Source: a virus. Taken from it: DNA of 64,000 bases. The position numbers and the translations under genes are program-made. Under the pieces are notes generated by a model. That model saw nothing but the letters and a program-made list of their open reading frames with translations. It ran no database searches and was not told the origin of the DNA. The stretch is from IMG/VR virus record IMGVR_UViG_3300017963_000025, positions 1 through 64,000 of that record; one strand, written 5' to 3'. Shown here piece after piece: positions 34,645 through 42,351 of the stretch. Each line of letters begins with the position of its first letter. Within the stretch, counting starts at the first letter, position 1.

Positions 34645-34824
34645 ATGACAGTTTACGAAGCGGCGGAATATTTCTACAGGGATGGGTGTGTCAGTAAAAG
34701 GTTGTGGGATTTTATCAAGGATGACGTTTCGGATTTTATTCGCATGGTTAATCCGGATCGACATCGTTGTTTTTTTGTTTTTTTTATTAGCGAATCTGAC
34801 AGGAGGGATATGTGGGGATCGTAA
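34645..34824 (+). CDS. Possible small HTH-like protein
   Basis: A 59-residue frame reads MTVYEAAEYFYRDGCVSKRLWDFIKDD, a pattern like an excisionase-type helix-turn-helix. No strong ribosome binding site precedes it, and it lies in a region of decayed repeats, so it may be non-coding. Confidence 0.3.
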   Translation: MTVYEAAEYFYRDGCVSKRLWDFIKDDVSDFIRMVNPDRHRCFFVFFISESDRRDMWGS

Positions 34825-34900
34825 TAAAAGAATGGTGTAATAATCTGTTGTATCAAAATTGGGAGTGTAACGCATTAATGAAAGGTTAGGAGATGTGGCC

Positions 34901-35245
34901 ATGGCGTATGAGTATGATGGTTCAGTCAAAATGGAAATGTATATCATAACGGAAATGCATGCGTATGGATTGGGGTCGGAAGAAATTGACAGAATTGTTA
35001 ACTATACACAATGCACTCGGTGTTCCCTGTATGAGGTGTGGGACCATTACAAAACAATTATTGCCATGGGGAACACGATACTATCCGATGTTACCGCCCG
35101 TGCGTCAGTTACGGACATAGGAACTGTCAAAGATATGATATCCATGGAGATTAAACGAAGAAAGCCCGAAAAGCCGCCAATCTGCAAACCGGTAAAATCG
35201 GATTTCCCGATCCGGCGTAAAATACTCTTGACAAATTCACTATAA
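34901..35245 (+). CDS. Protein of unknown function
   Basis: The ATG at 34901 follows TTAGGAG. The 114-residue product has a helical N-terminus and a basic C-terminus rich in Lys and Pro. A promoter overlaps its stop. No family is recognised. Confidence 0.5.
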   Translation: MAYEYDGSVKMEMYIITEMHAYGLGSEEIDRIVNYTQCTRCSLYEVWDHYKTIIAMGNTILSDVTARASVTDIGTVKDMISMEIKRRKPEKPPICKPVKSDFPIRRKILLTNSL

Positions 35246-35256
35246 GGCAGTAATAT
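35228..35256 (+). promoter_or_regulatory. Promoter of the shared-spacer family
   Basis: TTGACA and TAATAT lie 17 bp apart. The spacer AATTCACTATAAGGCAG contains the ATAAGG half seen at other promoters. It overlaps the end of the previous gene. Confidence 0.7.
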
Positions 35257-35275
35257 GATCATATATATCATATAA
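35253..35275. promoter_or_regulatory. AT-rich dyad at transcription start
   Basis: ATATGAT and ATCATAT halves flank a TATA core just downstream of the -10 box, a position typical of repressor operators. A short frame of 17 codons (GTG at 35304) and a GGGG/CCCC hairpin follow before the next gene. Confidence 0.4.
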
Positions 35276-35439
35276 CGTTAACATGAACAAAAGGGGTGCG
35301 TCGTGTGACTACTATTTTGCCGGATGGTCATCTGGTACGGTCAATAGGTGAGTTATAAAATTCAGAATTCAGGGTTTCGCGTAAAGGGGGGGGGCGGGTT
35401 GTCTCGTTCCCCTTTGCTTTCAATTGCAGAGGGGTGCAT

Positions 35440-35778
35440 ATGCATGATGATATCAGCAACATGGCTTCGACAACGGAATTGGTGGCATTGCACGACAAGT
35501 CCAAAACATGGTTTGCCAAAAATGCCAAAAAAGGAAAACTGCACAGAATAAAAGTCGGCCGACAATGGTTCTATGATCCATACGAAGTACTGGAACTGAT
35601 CAAAAGTGAAATCAGCCACGGGGAACGGAAATGGGATTGCGTATCCTATGGGAATTGCGTGTTTTCGTGGGCAAAGCGAAATATCCATCGGAACGACAAT
35701 CCGTGTCGGACGTGTTCCAATTATCGGTCAAACGGGGGAATTGAAAATGAGATCAAAAGTATCTATGACGTTTCTTGA
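35440..35778 (+). CDS. Excisionase/HTH-like protein
   Basis: The 112-residue protein starts at ATG after AGAGGGG. Residues 12-55 (TELVALHDKSKTWFAKNAKKGKLHRIKVGRQWFYDPYEVLELI) fit a MerR or excisionase-type winged helix. Two Cys pairs at the end (CVSYGNC, CRTCS) may bind metal. It is the first gene after a promoter and may regulate this accessory block. Confidence 0.55.
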   Translation: MHDDISNMASTTELVALHDKSKTWFAKNAKKGKLHRIKVGRQWFYDPYEVLELIKSEISHGERKWDCVSYGNCVFSWAKRNIHRNDNPCRTCSNYRSNGGIENEIKSIYDVS

Positions 35779-36019
35779 ATGGCGAACGGAGGCAGAAAGG
35801 CTGTTCGGTGGGAATCCGGATGCGTGGTCATTCGAATGTCCGGTATGCGGACATGTTGCACGTACGGATGACTGGCGGAAAATCGGCAAAGGTGGTATGG
35901 CCGGTTACGGATGTATCGAATGCTTGCATACTGATGTGGAAAAGAACCCTGTCAGGGTGGTGCATACTGACGGTACGGTTATAAACATGTTTGATTTTGC
36001 AGAGGATTGTGGAAAATGA
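35747..36019 (+). CDS. VVA0879-like zinc-ribbon protein
   Basis: The 90-residue protein overlaps the end of the HTH gene and follows CGGGGGA. The pattern FLEWRTEAERLFG....W.F.CPVCGHV matches the VVA0879 family of small phage proteins with a zinc ribbon. The function is unknown. Confidence 0.6.
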   Translation: MRSKVSMTFLEWRTEAERLFGGNPDAWSFECPVCGHVARTDDWRKIGKGGMAGYGCIECLHTDVEKNPVRVVHTDGTVINMFDFAEDCGK

Positions 36020-36204
36020 GCGACATTATCATGATGGTGGGGAATATTTGTAGCGGAAAGTCCGTATTGGCGAGAAAGTTTGCCAATCGTGGGTATGCGG
36101 TTATTAGTATGGATGCGATTCAGACGGGTGTTGCCGGAGGCTTGTACGACAGATACGATCCGAAAAAGAATACGGCTTTCCAAGGATGGGCGCCGGAGGG
36201 GTAA
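36016..36204 (+). pseudogene. Truncated P-loop kinase-like gene
   Basis: The first 45 residues (MSDIIMMVGNICSGKS...YAVISMDAI) look like the ATP-binding start of a small nucleotide or polynucleotide kinase. The frame ends after 62 residues where unrelated sequence begins, so the rest of the enzyme is missing. Confidence 0.6.
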
Positions 36205-36620
36205 ACGCACTCGGATTTATAATCAAGCAATTAAAAAACCCGAGGCTTGCAATCATTGACACACTGGCGAAGTTCCGGCCGGCGCAGAACGGGAAGGATA
36301 ATAATATATATGATCGGGATTACGAGCACATAGCGAAATTGAAGGAATTGGCGGACTATTTCGGAATATCGTTGCTTGTCATTCATCACGTAAGAAAGAG
36401 CTACGCCGAGGACATTGTTGATTCGGTTTCAGGGACTGCCGGCATAACAGGCGCGGCGGACGGTTGGCTTATCATGGAGAAAACACAGACAGGAGCCACG
36501 CTGCATGTTGACGGTCGTGATGTGGAGAGAAAAAAGCAGATCGGAAATCATTCAGAGAGGACGAAGCGAAAGCGATGTCCACTTACACTCTTGACCTGAT
36601 AAGCAAGGATTTATGAGGAG
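36186..36620 (+). pseudogene. Fragment of an AAA_25/RepA-like ATPase
   Basis: The segment carries the second half of a RepA-type ATPase: LAIIDTLAKFRPAQ (Walker B), SLLVIHHVRKS and ITGAADGWLIMEK. The N-terminal P-loop half is missing, and the last codons shift frame: after GRDVE the family-like ending continues in another frame to about 36618 (EDEAKAMSTYTLDLI). It is therefore both truncated and frameshifted. Confidence 0.65.
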
Positions 36621-36625
36621 GTAGC

Positions 36626-36820
36626 ATGTATATAGTAAGACTGGAAGATGGAGGAAGTTTGTCAAATGGTGTATGGCTTGCTCAATGGGAAGGCGATCCC
36701 GGTCGAACGCTGAGAAAACACAACGCTGAACGATTTAAAGATATTGGAAGTGCCGAAAAGGCTCTGACAAAAGCCAGAGAATACAGACAGTTTAAAAATG
36801 CAAGAATCGAAGAATTATGA
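36626..36820 (+). CDS. Small protein of unknown function
   Basis: The 64-residue product follows GAGGAGG. It is mixed alpha/beta (MYIVRLEDGGSLSNGVWLAQW, then a Lys-rich helix). It resembles small proteins encoded near phage endonucleases. No family assigned. Confidence 0.55.
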   Translation: MYIVRLEDGGSLSNGVWLAQWEGDPGRTLRKHNAERFKDIGSAEKALTKAREYRQFKNARIEEL

Positions 36821-37191
36821 TGAGCACCATGCACACCAACCGTACACACCACTCACCCGGCGCTACCCGTGCCGTCCACCACACCGGAAGGCCTTGCTCG
36901 AAGTGTGGGAAACGGACAATGAGCGTGAACAGAATATGTGATTCATGTTCAACAGGCGTTGGCGGAGACATTGAAAAGCTGTATCATTCAAGGGAGTGGA
37001 AACGTGTATCAAGGCATGTCATGCTACGCGACATGTATAAGTGTCAGCAATGCGCCGGATTGGCACGTATCGTGCATCACATATTGCCAACACGGACCAA
37101 CCCGGAAAGGTTTTTTGACAGCGGAAACTGCATTGCTCTGTGTGTTGAGTGTCACGACGTGATACATGGGAGGAAGAAAGAATGCGAATGA
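36817..37191 (+). CDS. HNH endonuclease
   Basis: The 124-residue protein has a zinc CSKCGKR knuckle, then MLRDMYKCQQCAG, AR IVHHILPTRTNPERFFDSGNCIALCVECHDVIHG, the HNH core with its His and Cys ligands. HNH enzymes act in DNA packaging or are homing endonucleases. This one sits in the broken-gene stretch, so a mobile role is possible. It overlaps the previous stop. Confidence 0.85.
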   Translation: MMSTMHTNRTHHSPGATRAVHHTGRPCSKCGKRTMSVNRICDSCSTGVGGDIEKLYHSREWKRVSRHVMLRDMYKCQQCAGLARIVHHILPTRTNPERFFDSGNCIALCVECHDVIHGRKKECE

Positions 37192-37282
37192 ATCACTCGT
37201 GTAAAGGCTTGATTGTCGCGGCTTCGCGTATGGGGGCGGTTGTAATCGCTATGGTATCAAGCTTTGGCGAGAGTTCGGGGAA

Positions 37283-37435
37283 ATGGAGAGACGCAGAAAC
37301 AATTTCGACAACATAGAAAAAGAACATGATGTGTTGATTGTCTGTGATGAAATCAACCTATGTGTCGAAAATGTTCCCATCTGCGTGAAGCTGTGGCAAA
37401 AGCGTGTCTGTGGCACGAACAAGACGCGATTGTAA
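37283..37435 (+). CDS. Possible 50-residue protein
   Basis: This short frame (MERRRNNFDNIEKEHDVLIVCDEI...) overlaps the next zinc-ribbon frame in another phase. No clear ribosome binding site except GGGG. One of the two frames is probably non-coding. Confidence 0.3.
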   Translation: MERRRNNFDNIEKEHDVLIVCDEINLCVENVPICVKLWQKRVCGTNKTRL

Positions 37436-37509
37436 AAAGTGATGATGACGGGAAATGCCCGATATGCGGAGGTCCTGTAAAAATTGTGAATGTGTGTGTG
37501 GGAATATGA
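37360..37509 (+). CDS. Small zinc-ribbon protein
   Basis: The 49-residue frame starts with MCRKCSHL and has CPICGGPV, two knuckles of a zinc ribbon. Its stop overlaps the next ATG (ATGA), which supports it against the overlapping frame. Confidence 0.55.
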   Translation: MCRKCSHLREAVAKACLWHEQDAIVKSDDDGKCPICGGPVKIVNVCVGI

Positions 37510-37727
37510 ACATCTCGAAAATATGCCCACGATGCGGACGCACCTTTCCGAATATGAAAGCGCACATCCGCTGTTCATGCGGTTCAGTGATAGGTGATTG
37601 TTTCAGGTGCGGGCGGGCTATGGAAATTATTGACCATAGTCCGCTGTGCGAAAACTGCTTACAAGAAAGGGATGAAAATGGACATTGTGAAAATCGTAGT
37701 GGCAATCTGGCAAGCGCTCCCCGATAA
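37506..37727 (+). CDS. Cys-rich zinc-ribbon protein
   Basis: The 73-residue protein has CPRCGRTF, CSCG, CFRCG and CENC pairs, enough for two zinc sites. It is coupled to both neighbours by overlaps. Confidence 0.6.
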   Translation: MNISKICPRCGRTFPNMKAHIRCSCGSVIGDCFRCGRAMEIIDHSPLCENCLQERDENGHCENRSGNLASAPR

Positions 37728-37815
37728 TTCCCGTCGGGAAATTATCGAAAATCTTGAAGAGGATATTGGAAAATTATTGTCGGAAATTTTCCGACTGATA
37801 TTGGAGGACAGATGA
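37678..37815 (+). CDS. Small helical protein
   Basis: The ATG at 37678 follows AAAGGG. The 45-residue product is a single amphipathic helix pattern (DIVKIVVAIWQALP..EIIENLEEDIGKLLSEI). It overlaps its neighbour on both sides. Confidence 0.5.
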   Translation: MDIVKIVVAIWQALPDNSRREIIENLEEDIGKLLSEIFRLILEDR

Positions 37816-37949
37816 GCTTCGAAATCGCAAAATATTATGCGGCAAGCGATATTGTTCCGGCACATTTCAGAAAGCCGGAAAACGCGTTCATCGCGTTACA
37901 GATGGCAGAACGCATGAATATTGACCCCTTCATGCTAATGCAGAATTGA
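37812..37949 (+). pseudogene. 5' fragment of a RecT-type gene
   Basis: The 45 residues (SDIVPAHFRKPENAFIALQMAERMNIDPFMLMQN) match the conserved start of RecT-like single-strand annealing proteins, which run for about 250 more residues. The frame stops at MQN, so the gene is truncated. Confidence 0.65.
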
Positions 37950-38217
37950 AGCCCCGGATATATCAGAGGGATTTTCGGAAATCCGTACCCCTCCGGTACG
38001 GTATCGGGTACATGCCGCAGACTTTGACGGATGGTTGGCAGAGAATGACTATCCTGATATTGGTGACCCCATCACTGAAAATGTGCGCAAAATAAAGGAA
38101 TTATATGAAGATTTGTCCAATTTTGTTATCATTTGGACCTGTCGGCACGGGGATACGTTGAATCAGGCACGGTGGTGGTTACGTCAAAATGACATTCCGT
38201 TTGACGCAATCAATTAG
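37950..38217 (+). pseudogene. Fragment of a HAD-like hydrolase gene
   Basis: The frame is open from 37951 without a usual start. It reads HAADFDGWLAENDYPDIGDP, the DxD active-site region of small phage HAD phosphatases, then FVIIWTCRHGDTLNQARWWL and ends in DAIN. Start and upstream part are missing next to the RecT fragment. A TTG at 38035 could give a 60-residue protein, but this loses the DxD motif. Confidence 0.5.
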
Positions 38218-38311
38218 AATCCATTGTTTGAAACGGGAAGCCGCAAAATATTTGCACATATGTATTTTGACGACCGGAACGGGTAGTGTACAATAAGCAG
38301 AGGAGGGTATT

Positions 38312-38497
38312 GTGTTTTGGGGGAAAGGAAAAAAAGTAATGTGTGGTGTATGCCATAAATGGGTGGAAAAGTCGAAACTAAAAAAATTGTGGCATACGGA
38401 CATCGTGACGGATTCGGACAATTCGCAACGGGCCGAGGGTCCGTTCCAACCTATTCTGATTTGCAATGAATGCATGAAAATGAAGGTGAATACCTAA
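38312..38497 (+). CDS. Zinc-ribbon protein upstream of mom
   Basis: The 61-residue protein starts at GTG after AGGAGGG. It has CGVCHKW and CNECMK pairs. In phage Mu, a zinc-finger protein (Com) activates mom translation; this gene occupies a similar upstream position, but no further resemblance is claimed. Confidence 0.6.
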   Translation: MFWGKGKKVMCGVCHKWVEKSKLKKLWHTDIVTDSDNSQRAEGPFQPILICNECMKMKVNT

Positions 38498-38508
38498 CAG
38501 GGGGGAGA

Positions 38509-38655
38509 GTGAAACGTATCAAACTTATATTTGTCGTGGTGGTTATAACATTCCTGTGTGGTTGTGTCAGTGGGGAGAAAAAGCCAATGAATGACAATAT
38601 CGACCCAATCCGCCAACAACATGAGCTAAAAAGGAATATTGATCTTGATGCTTGA
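38509..38655 (+). CDS. Small predicted lipoprotein
   Basis: The GTG start gives MKRIKLIFVVVVITFLCGC, a signal peptide with lipobox LCGC, and a 29-residue charged tail. Such tiny lipoproteins include outer-membrane spanins and exclusion proteins. No known inner-membrane partner is adjacent. Confidence 0.6.
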   Translation: MKRIKLIFVVVVITFLCGCVSGEKKPMNDNIDPIRQQHELKRNIDLDA

Positions 38656-38681
38656 CAATATCCCTATGTATGTGCTAATCT
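38652..38681 (+). promoter_or_regulatory. Promoter before the Mom-like gene
   Basis: TTGACA and TAATCT lie 18 bp apart at the end of the lipoprotein gene. Transcripts would pass through the hairpin at 38783 before reaching the Mom-like gene. Confidence 0.55.
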
Positions 38682-38782
38682 GGGATATCAGGAAACAGGA
38701 AGAACAAAGCATAATCGTCAATGGCTTGGCTTGACAATAACAATTTTTTCCTTGTTCCGACTGTTTCCCTATTCCCTCGGTG

Positions 38783-38812
38783 GCGGGGGGCCGGGTGGCT
38801 CCCCGCTTTTTT
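38783..38812 (+). terminator. Terminator-like hairpin in mom leader
   Basis: GCGGGG pairs with CCCCGC, with inner GCC/GGC pairs, followed by TTTTTT. It lies 19 bp before the Mom-like start, an attenuator position. Confidence 0.65.
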
Positions 38813-38830
38813 ATATTAGGAGGGGTGTGT

Positions 38831-39517
38831 ATGATACCGAACTTTGAACTTAGACACATGAAGCCGACAAGCGCAAAACTTTTTATGCGTCGATGGCATT
38901 ATACGCATACGTGCGGAAATATTGTTTGTGCGCACGGATTTTATGTGGAAAACCGACTATCCGCGATTGTTTCCTATACGCCTCCCGTGGGGCGGCACCT
39001 CCCAAACAGCATTTTGGAAAACGGGATTTACTCGGAATTTTTGGAATTGCAGAGATTGTTTACACATGACCGATTGCCGAAAAACAGTGAATCCAAGTGC
39101 GTGTCAATGAGTTTGAAGCGATTGAAACAGGATTATCCGAAGGTGGTTGTGGTCGTATCCTATGCGGATTCCGGGGCGGGTCATGTGGGATACGTATATC
39201 AGGCGACTAACTGGATTTATACTGGGAAAGCGTCCAACGAGCTTAAGATATTTATCGACGGAAAACGGGTTCACCGACGATCTTTGGTGGCAAGATACGG
39301 GACATCCGGGGTGCAAAAATTAAAATCCATGGGTCTGGATATTCGTGTGAGTGACGAACGGTTCCACAAACACCGCTATATTTTTGTTTTGGCCTCGTCA
39401 AAACGGGAACGGAAGCGAACGGTGCGACGGTTGAAGGTGACCCCGCTTCCGTACCCAAAGGGAAATATTCGGTATTACGATTGCGGGGCGAGTTGCTTTG
39501 ACAAGATAGAAGGATAA
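38831..39517 (+). CDS. Mom-like DNA modification protein
   Basis: The 228-residue protein carries the Mom/GNAT-like segment YADSGAGHVGYVYQATNWIYTG around residues 115-136 and a FYVENRLSAIVSYTPPVG start of the acyl-transferase core. Mu Mom adds a carbamoylmethyl group to adenine and protects phage DNA from restriction. Length agrees with Mom relatives. The ATG follows AGGAGGGG; an in-frame ATG 51 bases upstream would lie before the terminator hairpin. Cytosine methyltransferase remains next to it. Confidence 0.8.
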   Translation: MIPNFELRHMKPTSAKLFMRRWHYTHTCGNIVCAHGFYVENRLSAIVSYTPPVGRHLPNSILENGIYSEFLELQRLFTHDRLPKNSESKCVSMSLKRLKQDYPKVVVVVSYADSGAGHVGYVYQATNWIYTGKASNELKIFIDGKRVHRRSLVARYGTSGVQKLKSMGLDIRVSDERFHKHRYIFVLASSKRERKRTVRRLKVTPLPYPKGNIRYYDCGASCFDKIEG

Positions 39518-39522
39518 TTGTT

Positions 39523-39732
39523 ATGACACGTGCATGGTCGTGGAAGTGTAAGAAATGCGGGATGACACACTCATTCATCCTTTTTAACCCCAGGCCCCCC
39601 GGACGGTATAAAAAATGTGACAATACCGAATGCGGAGGATTGATGGAACGGTATGAATTGGGGGAGCAATTTTATACTATGATATATGCTTCGAGATCAG
39701 CAGGAACCGGCCAAATTCAGCGGCGGGCTTGA
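39523..39732 (+). CDS. Zinc-ribbon protein after mom
   Basis: The 69-residue protein has CKKCGMTH and CDNTECGG, a zinc ribbon. It follows the Mom-like gene by five bases with an AGAAGGA site, so it may act with it. Confidence 0.55.
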   Translation: MTRAWSWKCKKCGMTHSFILFNPRPPGRYKKCDNTECGGLMERYELGEQFYTMIYASRSAGTGQIQRRA

Positions 39733-40608
39733 AGGATGAGAGAGCTTTCGCTTTTCACGGGGGCCGGCGGCGGGCTGCTTGCTGGCATGAAGCTCGGATG
39801 GGAGCCAGTAGGTTATGTCGAAAACAACGACTATCGGCAGCGAGTTATCAGGCAAAGGATTATTGACGGTTTCTTGCCAAAGGCACCGATCTTCGGTGAT
39901 ATCAAAGCATTCGTTAGTGAAGGGTACGCCGCAAGCTATCAGGGAATGGTTGATATCATTAGCGGCGGATTCCCCTGCCAGGACATCTCCGTTGCCGGAA
40001 AAGGCAAAGGTATTACCGGTAAAAAATCATCTCTCTGGTTTGCAATGGCCGATGCCATACGCATCATTCGACCCCGATACGTATTCATTGAAAACAGCCC
40101 AATGCTCCTTACTCGCGGATTCGAGTACGTCCTTGGTTCGCTTTTCGAAATGGGGTATGATGCGACGTGGGGTATTATATCCGCTGCCGACGTTGGCGCG
40201 TGGCATATCAGGAAAAGAATCTGGATTTTTGCTTCCCACACCGACGGTAAACGGCAACTACAACCGAAAAGGCGCGTCCAAACATTCGGGGGACGGATTG
40301 GCCACGGCAATTAAACGACTGCTCCACACATCGACGGTACAGGATGCAAAAAATAATGCTTCGGGAAGTCATGCGAATCCGAAACACACCGGTTTTCTAA
40401 ATCCCGACTGGGTGGAATGGTTCATGGGATGGCCGGTGGGATGGTCCGATGTCAGAACGCTGAATAAACTTGTGTGGCTCCCGATAAACATGTGGCCTAA
40501 TATTAAGCCAATCACGTACAAAAAAGAAAACAGAAGAAATCGCGTCAAAGCTATCGGTGACGGGCAGGTTCCGCAGGCGGCGATTCTGGCATGGAATATC
40601 TTGTCTGG

Positions 40609-40626
40609 TCCGCAAACGTTTGCGGA
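40609..40626. repeat. 18-bp palindrome copy 11 (exact)
   Basis: This exact copy is near the 3' end of the methyltransferase remnant, read as PQTFAD in its second frame. Confidence 0.95.
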
Positions 40627-40641
40627 CTTAATCCAGTGTTT

Positions 40642-40664
40642 TACCCCCGGTTTGACCGGGGGTA
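40642..40664. terminator. Hairpin between convergent genes
   Basis: TACCCCCGGT and ACCGGGGGTA pair over 10 bp with a 3-nt loop. It sits between plus-strand and minus-strand genes and may end both transcripts, although no T-run is present. Confidence 0.55.
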
Positions 40665-40701
40665 AGTAATACTGCTATTCGCTTTTAAATTGGTATTTGG
40701 T

Positions 40702-40908
40702 TTATTTCACCATTAACCGTATCAAAAATAGAAGATCATTTCCTTCTTCCAAATCATGCCATGGCACCTTCCTCGAATACTCTTCGTTCGGAACCTGTAT
40801 GACAGCATGTTCCTCACAAGCCCCTATAATCTGACCTTGTATGTCATTTTTAATCATAACAACTGAATTTTGTTTAATTGTTCCATCCAAAATGTCTTGA
40901 TAAGTCAT
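40702..40908 (-). CDS. Small protein of unknown function (minus strand)
   Basis: The 68-residue protein has an AAGGAG site on the minus strand. It reads like a small beta-rich domain (MTYQDILDGTIKQNSVVMIKNDIQGQIIG). It is the last gene of the leftward block. Confidence 0.6.
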   Translation of the reverse strand: MTYQDILDGTIKQNSVVMIKNDIQGQIIGACEEHAVIQVPNEEYSRKVPWHDLEEGNDLLFLIRLMVK

Positions 40909-41022
40909 TTGTTAATCTCCTTTTTATGATACACAGTAAAGTCGGTTTTGCCGTTCAATCGCCACGCTGTTTCATTTTTTTCCTTTTTGTTTTTCATGCT
41001 CTTGCAGTCTCTTTCGTTGTTA

Positions 41023-41214
41023 TTATAGTAAATCACATTCAGAATCGAACACGATTCTCTCATCCTCGTAGCCATAATTTTCGACCACAGTGCCGCCGTT
41101 TGTAATGCAGCATCTTTCAGCTTCCTCCTGTTCTTCCCATATCATGGCGTCAGGATATTCACTAACAAACTTATTCCCGTCAAAAAATTTTTCCTCGTAT
41201 TTTATTATAAACAT
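41023..41214 (-). CDS. Small acidic protein (minus strand)
   Basis: The 63-residue protein (MFIIKYEEKFFDGNKFVSEYPDA...) follows AAAGGGG on the minus strand. A truncated paralogue lies at 42002-42079, which supports this frame. Confidence 0.65.
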   Translation of the reverse strand: MFIIKYEEKFFDGNKFVSEYPDAMIWEEQEEAERCCITNGGTVVENYGYEDERIVFDSECDLL

Positions 41215-41286
41215 TTGTTTCCCCTTTCTTTTGCGTATTCTGCTTCATAATGGCATTGCGTCAAACACATATTCTTTTCGTTGCAT

Positions 41287-41302
41287 GCCCGCCGAAGCGG
41301 GC
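41287..41302. terminator. Short hairpin after the 41325 gene
   Basis: GCCCGC, CGAA loop and GCGGGC form a stable tetraloop hairpin downstream of a minus-strand gene. A similar hairpin lies at 45350-45368. No T-run follows. Confidence 0.35.
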
Positions 41303-41324
41303 TGGTTGCGGACGTTTGATTGTA

Positions 41325-41858
41325 CTATATTAGGACCATGTTATTTCCAGCAATATTTGTTTCAATATGTGTGGGTTTTGAATCAACAGGCTTGCCCATA
41401 TTTTCCTTGTAAATGAAATCCGAAACATGGTATGCGTTTACAAACTCTTGCGGGTACACATCATTGACTGGCATGTCCAACTTAATGCTGCCGTCCCGTG
41501 ACCTTCCAACCAACCAACGTTCACCCTCAATCGACACACGTACCATTTCATCCTCTTCGGCATTAGCCGTGCCATTTCGGATAATATCAAGATATTTGCA
41601 ACTTGCCTCATCCTGCAATTCGTCAGAAAGACGAACTTGGACAAATGTGTTTGCTCCGTAGCGTAGTACGTCGCCAGTTGCATGGTCACGTTTGAGTACT
41701 TCAAAATTAGTTGCGAATTCTTCCACATCCCTGAAATTTACAGCTCTGTCACGAACCGTAAACAGGATCAGTCCATCCATGTCTCTGACGCTAACTTGCT
41801 TTGTATTGTATCCCAATGTTTGTTTCATTTCTTTTCTGATTTGCTTCGTTGTTGTCAT
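41325..41858 (-). CDS. Protein of unknown function (minus strand)
   Basis: The 177-residue protein starts with MTTTKQIRKEMKQTLGYN after AAAAAGGAG on the minus strand. A longer frame would begin inside the promoter. It is mixed alpha/beta (LLFTVRDRAVNFRDVEEF). The segment VRVSIEGERWLVGRSRDGSIKLD could be a small beta barrel. It is driven by the promoter at 41905. Confidence 0.6.
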   Translation of the reverse strand: MTTTKQIRKEMKQTLGYNTKQVSVRDMDGLILFTVRDRAVNFRDVEEFATNFEVLKRDHATGDVLRYGANTFVQVRLSDELQDEASCKYLDIIRNGTANAEEDEMVRVSIEGERWLVGRSRDGSIKLDMPVNDVYPQEFVNAYHVSDFIYKENMGKPVDSKPTHIETNIAGNNMVLI

Positions 41859-41904
41859 GGCTTGGCTCCTTTTTGGTTTGGGTTTCTCTCGCTGTCTGGA
41901 ATAT

Positions 41905-41933
41905 ATAATAATTCCTTTTAAGGCAATTGTCAA
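41905..41933 (-). promoter_or_regulatory. Promoter cassette copy A (leftward)
   Basis: On the minus strand, TTGACA and TATTAT lie 17 bp apart with the spacer ATTGCCTTAAAAGGAAT. The surrounding 90 bp are nearly identical to the copy at 46323. Confidence 0.85.
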
Positions 41934-42001
41934 GTATTATTTTTCATATTTTTATTTTTTTTACACGGATGTACACTAATGAGTACCTGTTTTTATTTTG
42001 G

Positions 42002-42079
42002 TTATTTCGTCCATTCCGGATACTCATCCGTCCATCGATTTCCGTCGAAAAATTTTTCACTGTGCTTTATTATGAACAT
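42002..42079 (-). pseudogene. Truncated paralogue of the 41023 gene
   Basis: The 25 codons (MFIIKHSEKFFDGNRWTDEYPEW) match the start of the 41023 protein and then stop. The decayed promoter at 42124 would have driven it. Confidence 0.7.
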
Positions 42080-42123
42080 CTTTCCCTCTATTGCTTTAGT
42101 GTTTTCCCCGTTACTGATTAATA

Positions 42124-42152
42124 TCAGTAATGCCTTATAAGGAAATTGTCAA
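42124..42152 (-). promoter_or_regulatory. Decayed promoter cassette copy (leftward)
   Basis: TTGACA is intact, but the -10 reads TACTGA. The spacer TTCCTTATAAGGCAT is diverged. It is followed on the minus strand by the truncated paralogue. Confidence 0.45.
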
Positions 42153-42333
42153 GCATTATTTTCACATCGAACAAACTTTACACGGATGTACACTGTCGGA
42201 TAATACCACACCCTGGCCATGCCACTTTCGGCACGATGTGGGGCATACGTGTAACACGGAAGGCACACGGCACAGGCAATCTGCAACTGTAGTTGCAGAT
42301 ATGTGTAACGTATTGATATCACAAGGATTGTTA

Positions 42334-42351
42334 TCCGCAAACGTTTGCGGA
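42334..42351. repeat. 18-bp palindrome copy 12 (exact)
   Basis: This exact copy stands in the non-coding block. Confidence 0.95.

Larger units (their letters stand above)
39736..40669 (+). pseudogene. Frameshifted cytosine-5 DNA methyltransferase
   Basis: The first frame (39736-40314) has motif I LFTGAGG, motif IV GGFPCQDIS, motif VI ENSP and RKRIWIFA. Then the family ending appears in another frame (about 40240-40669): LLPTPTV, TVQDAKNNAS, LNPDWVEWFMGWPVGW. The two frames overlap near 40230, so a small deletion or insertion broke the gene, unless the shift is programmed. The tail contains PQTFAD from a palindrome copy. Confidence 0.8.

Noticed and set aside
41692-41979. Plus-strand frame across promoter cassette A (and similar frames at 46226-46777 and 49925-50272 on the minus strand)
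   Set aside because: All three share the peptide FSRCL.YIIIPFKAIVK because they cross the same duplicated promoter. No ribosome binding site or constraint on codons is visible.
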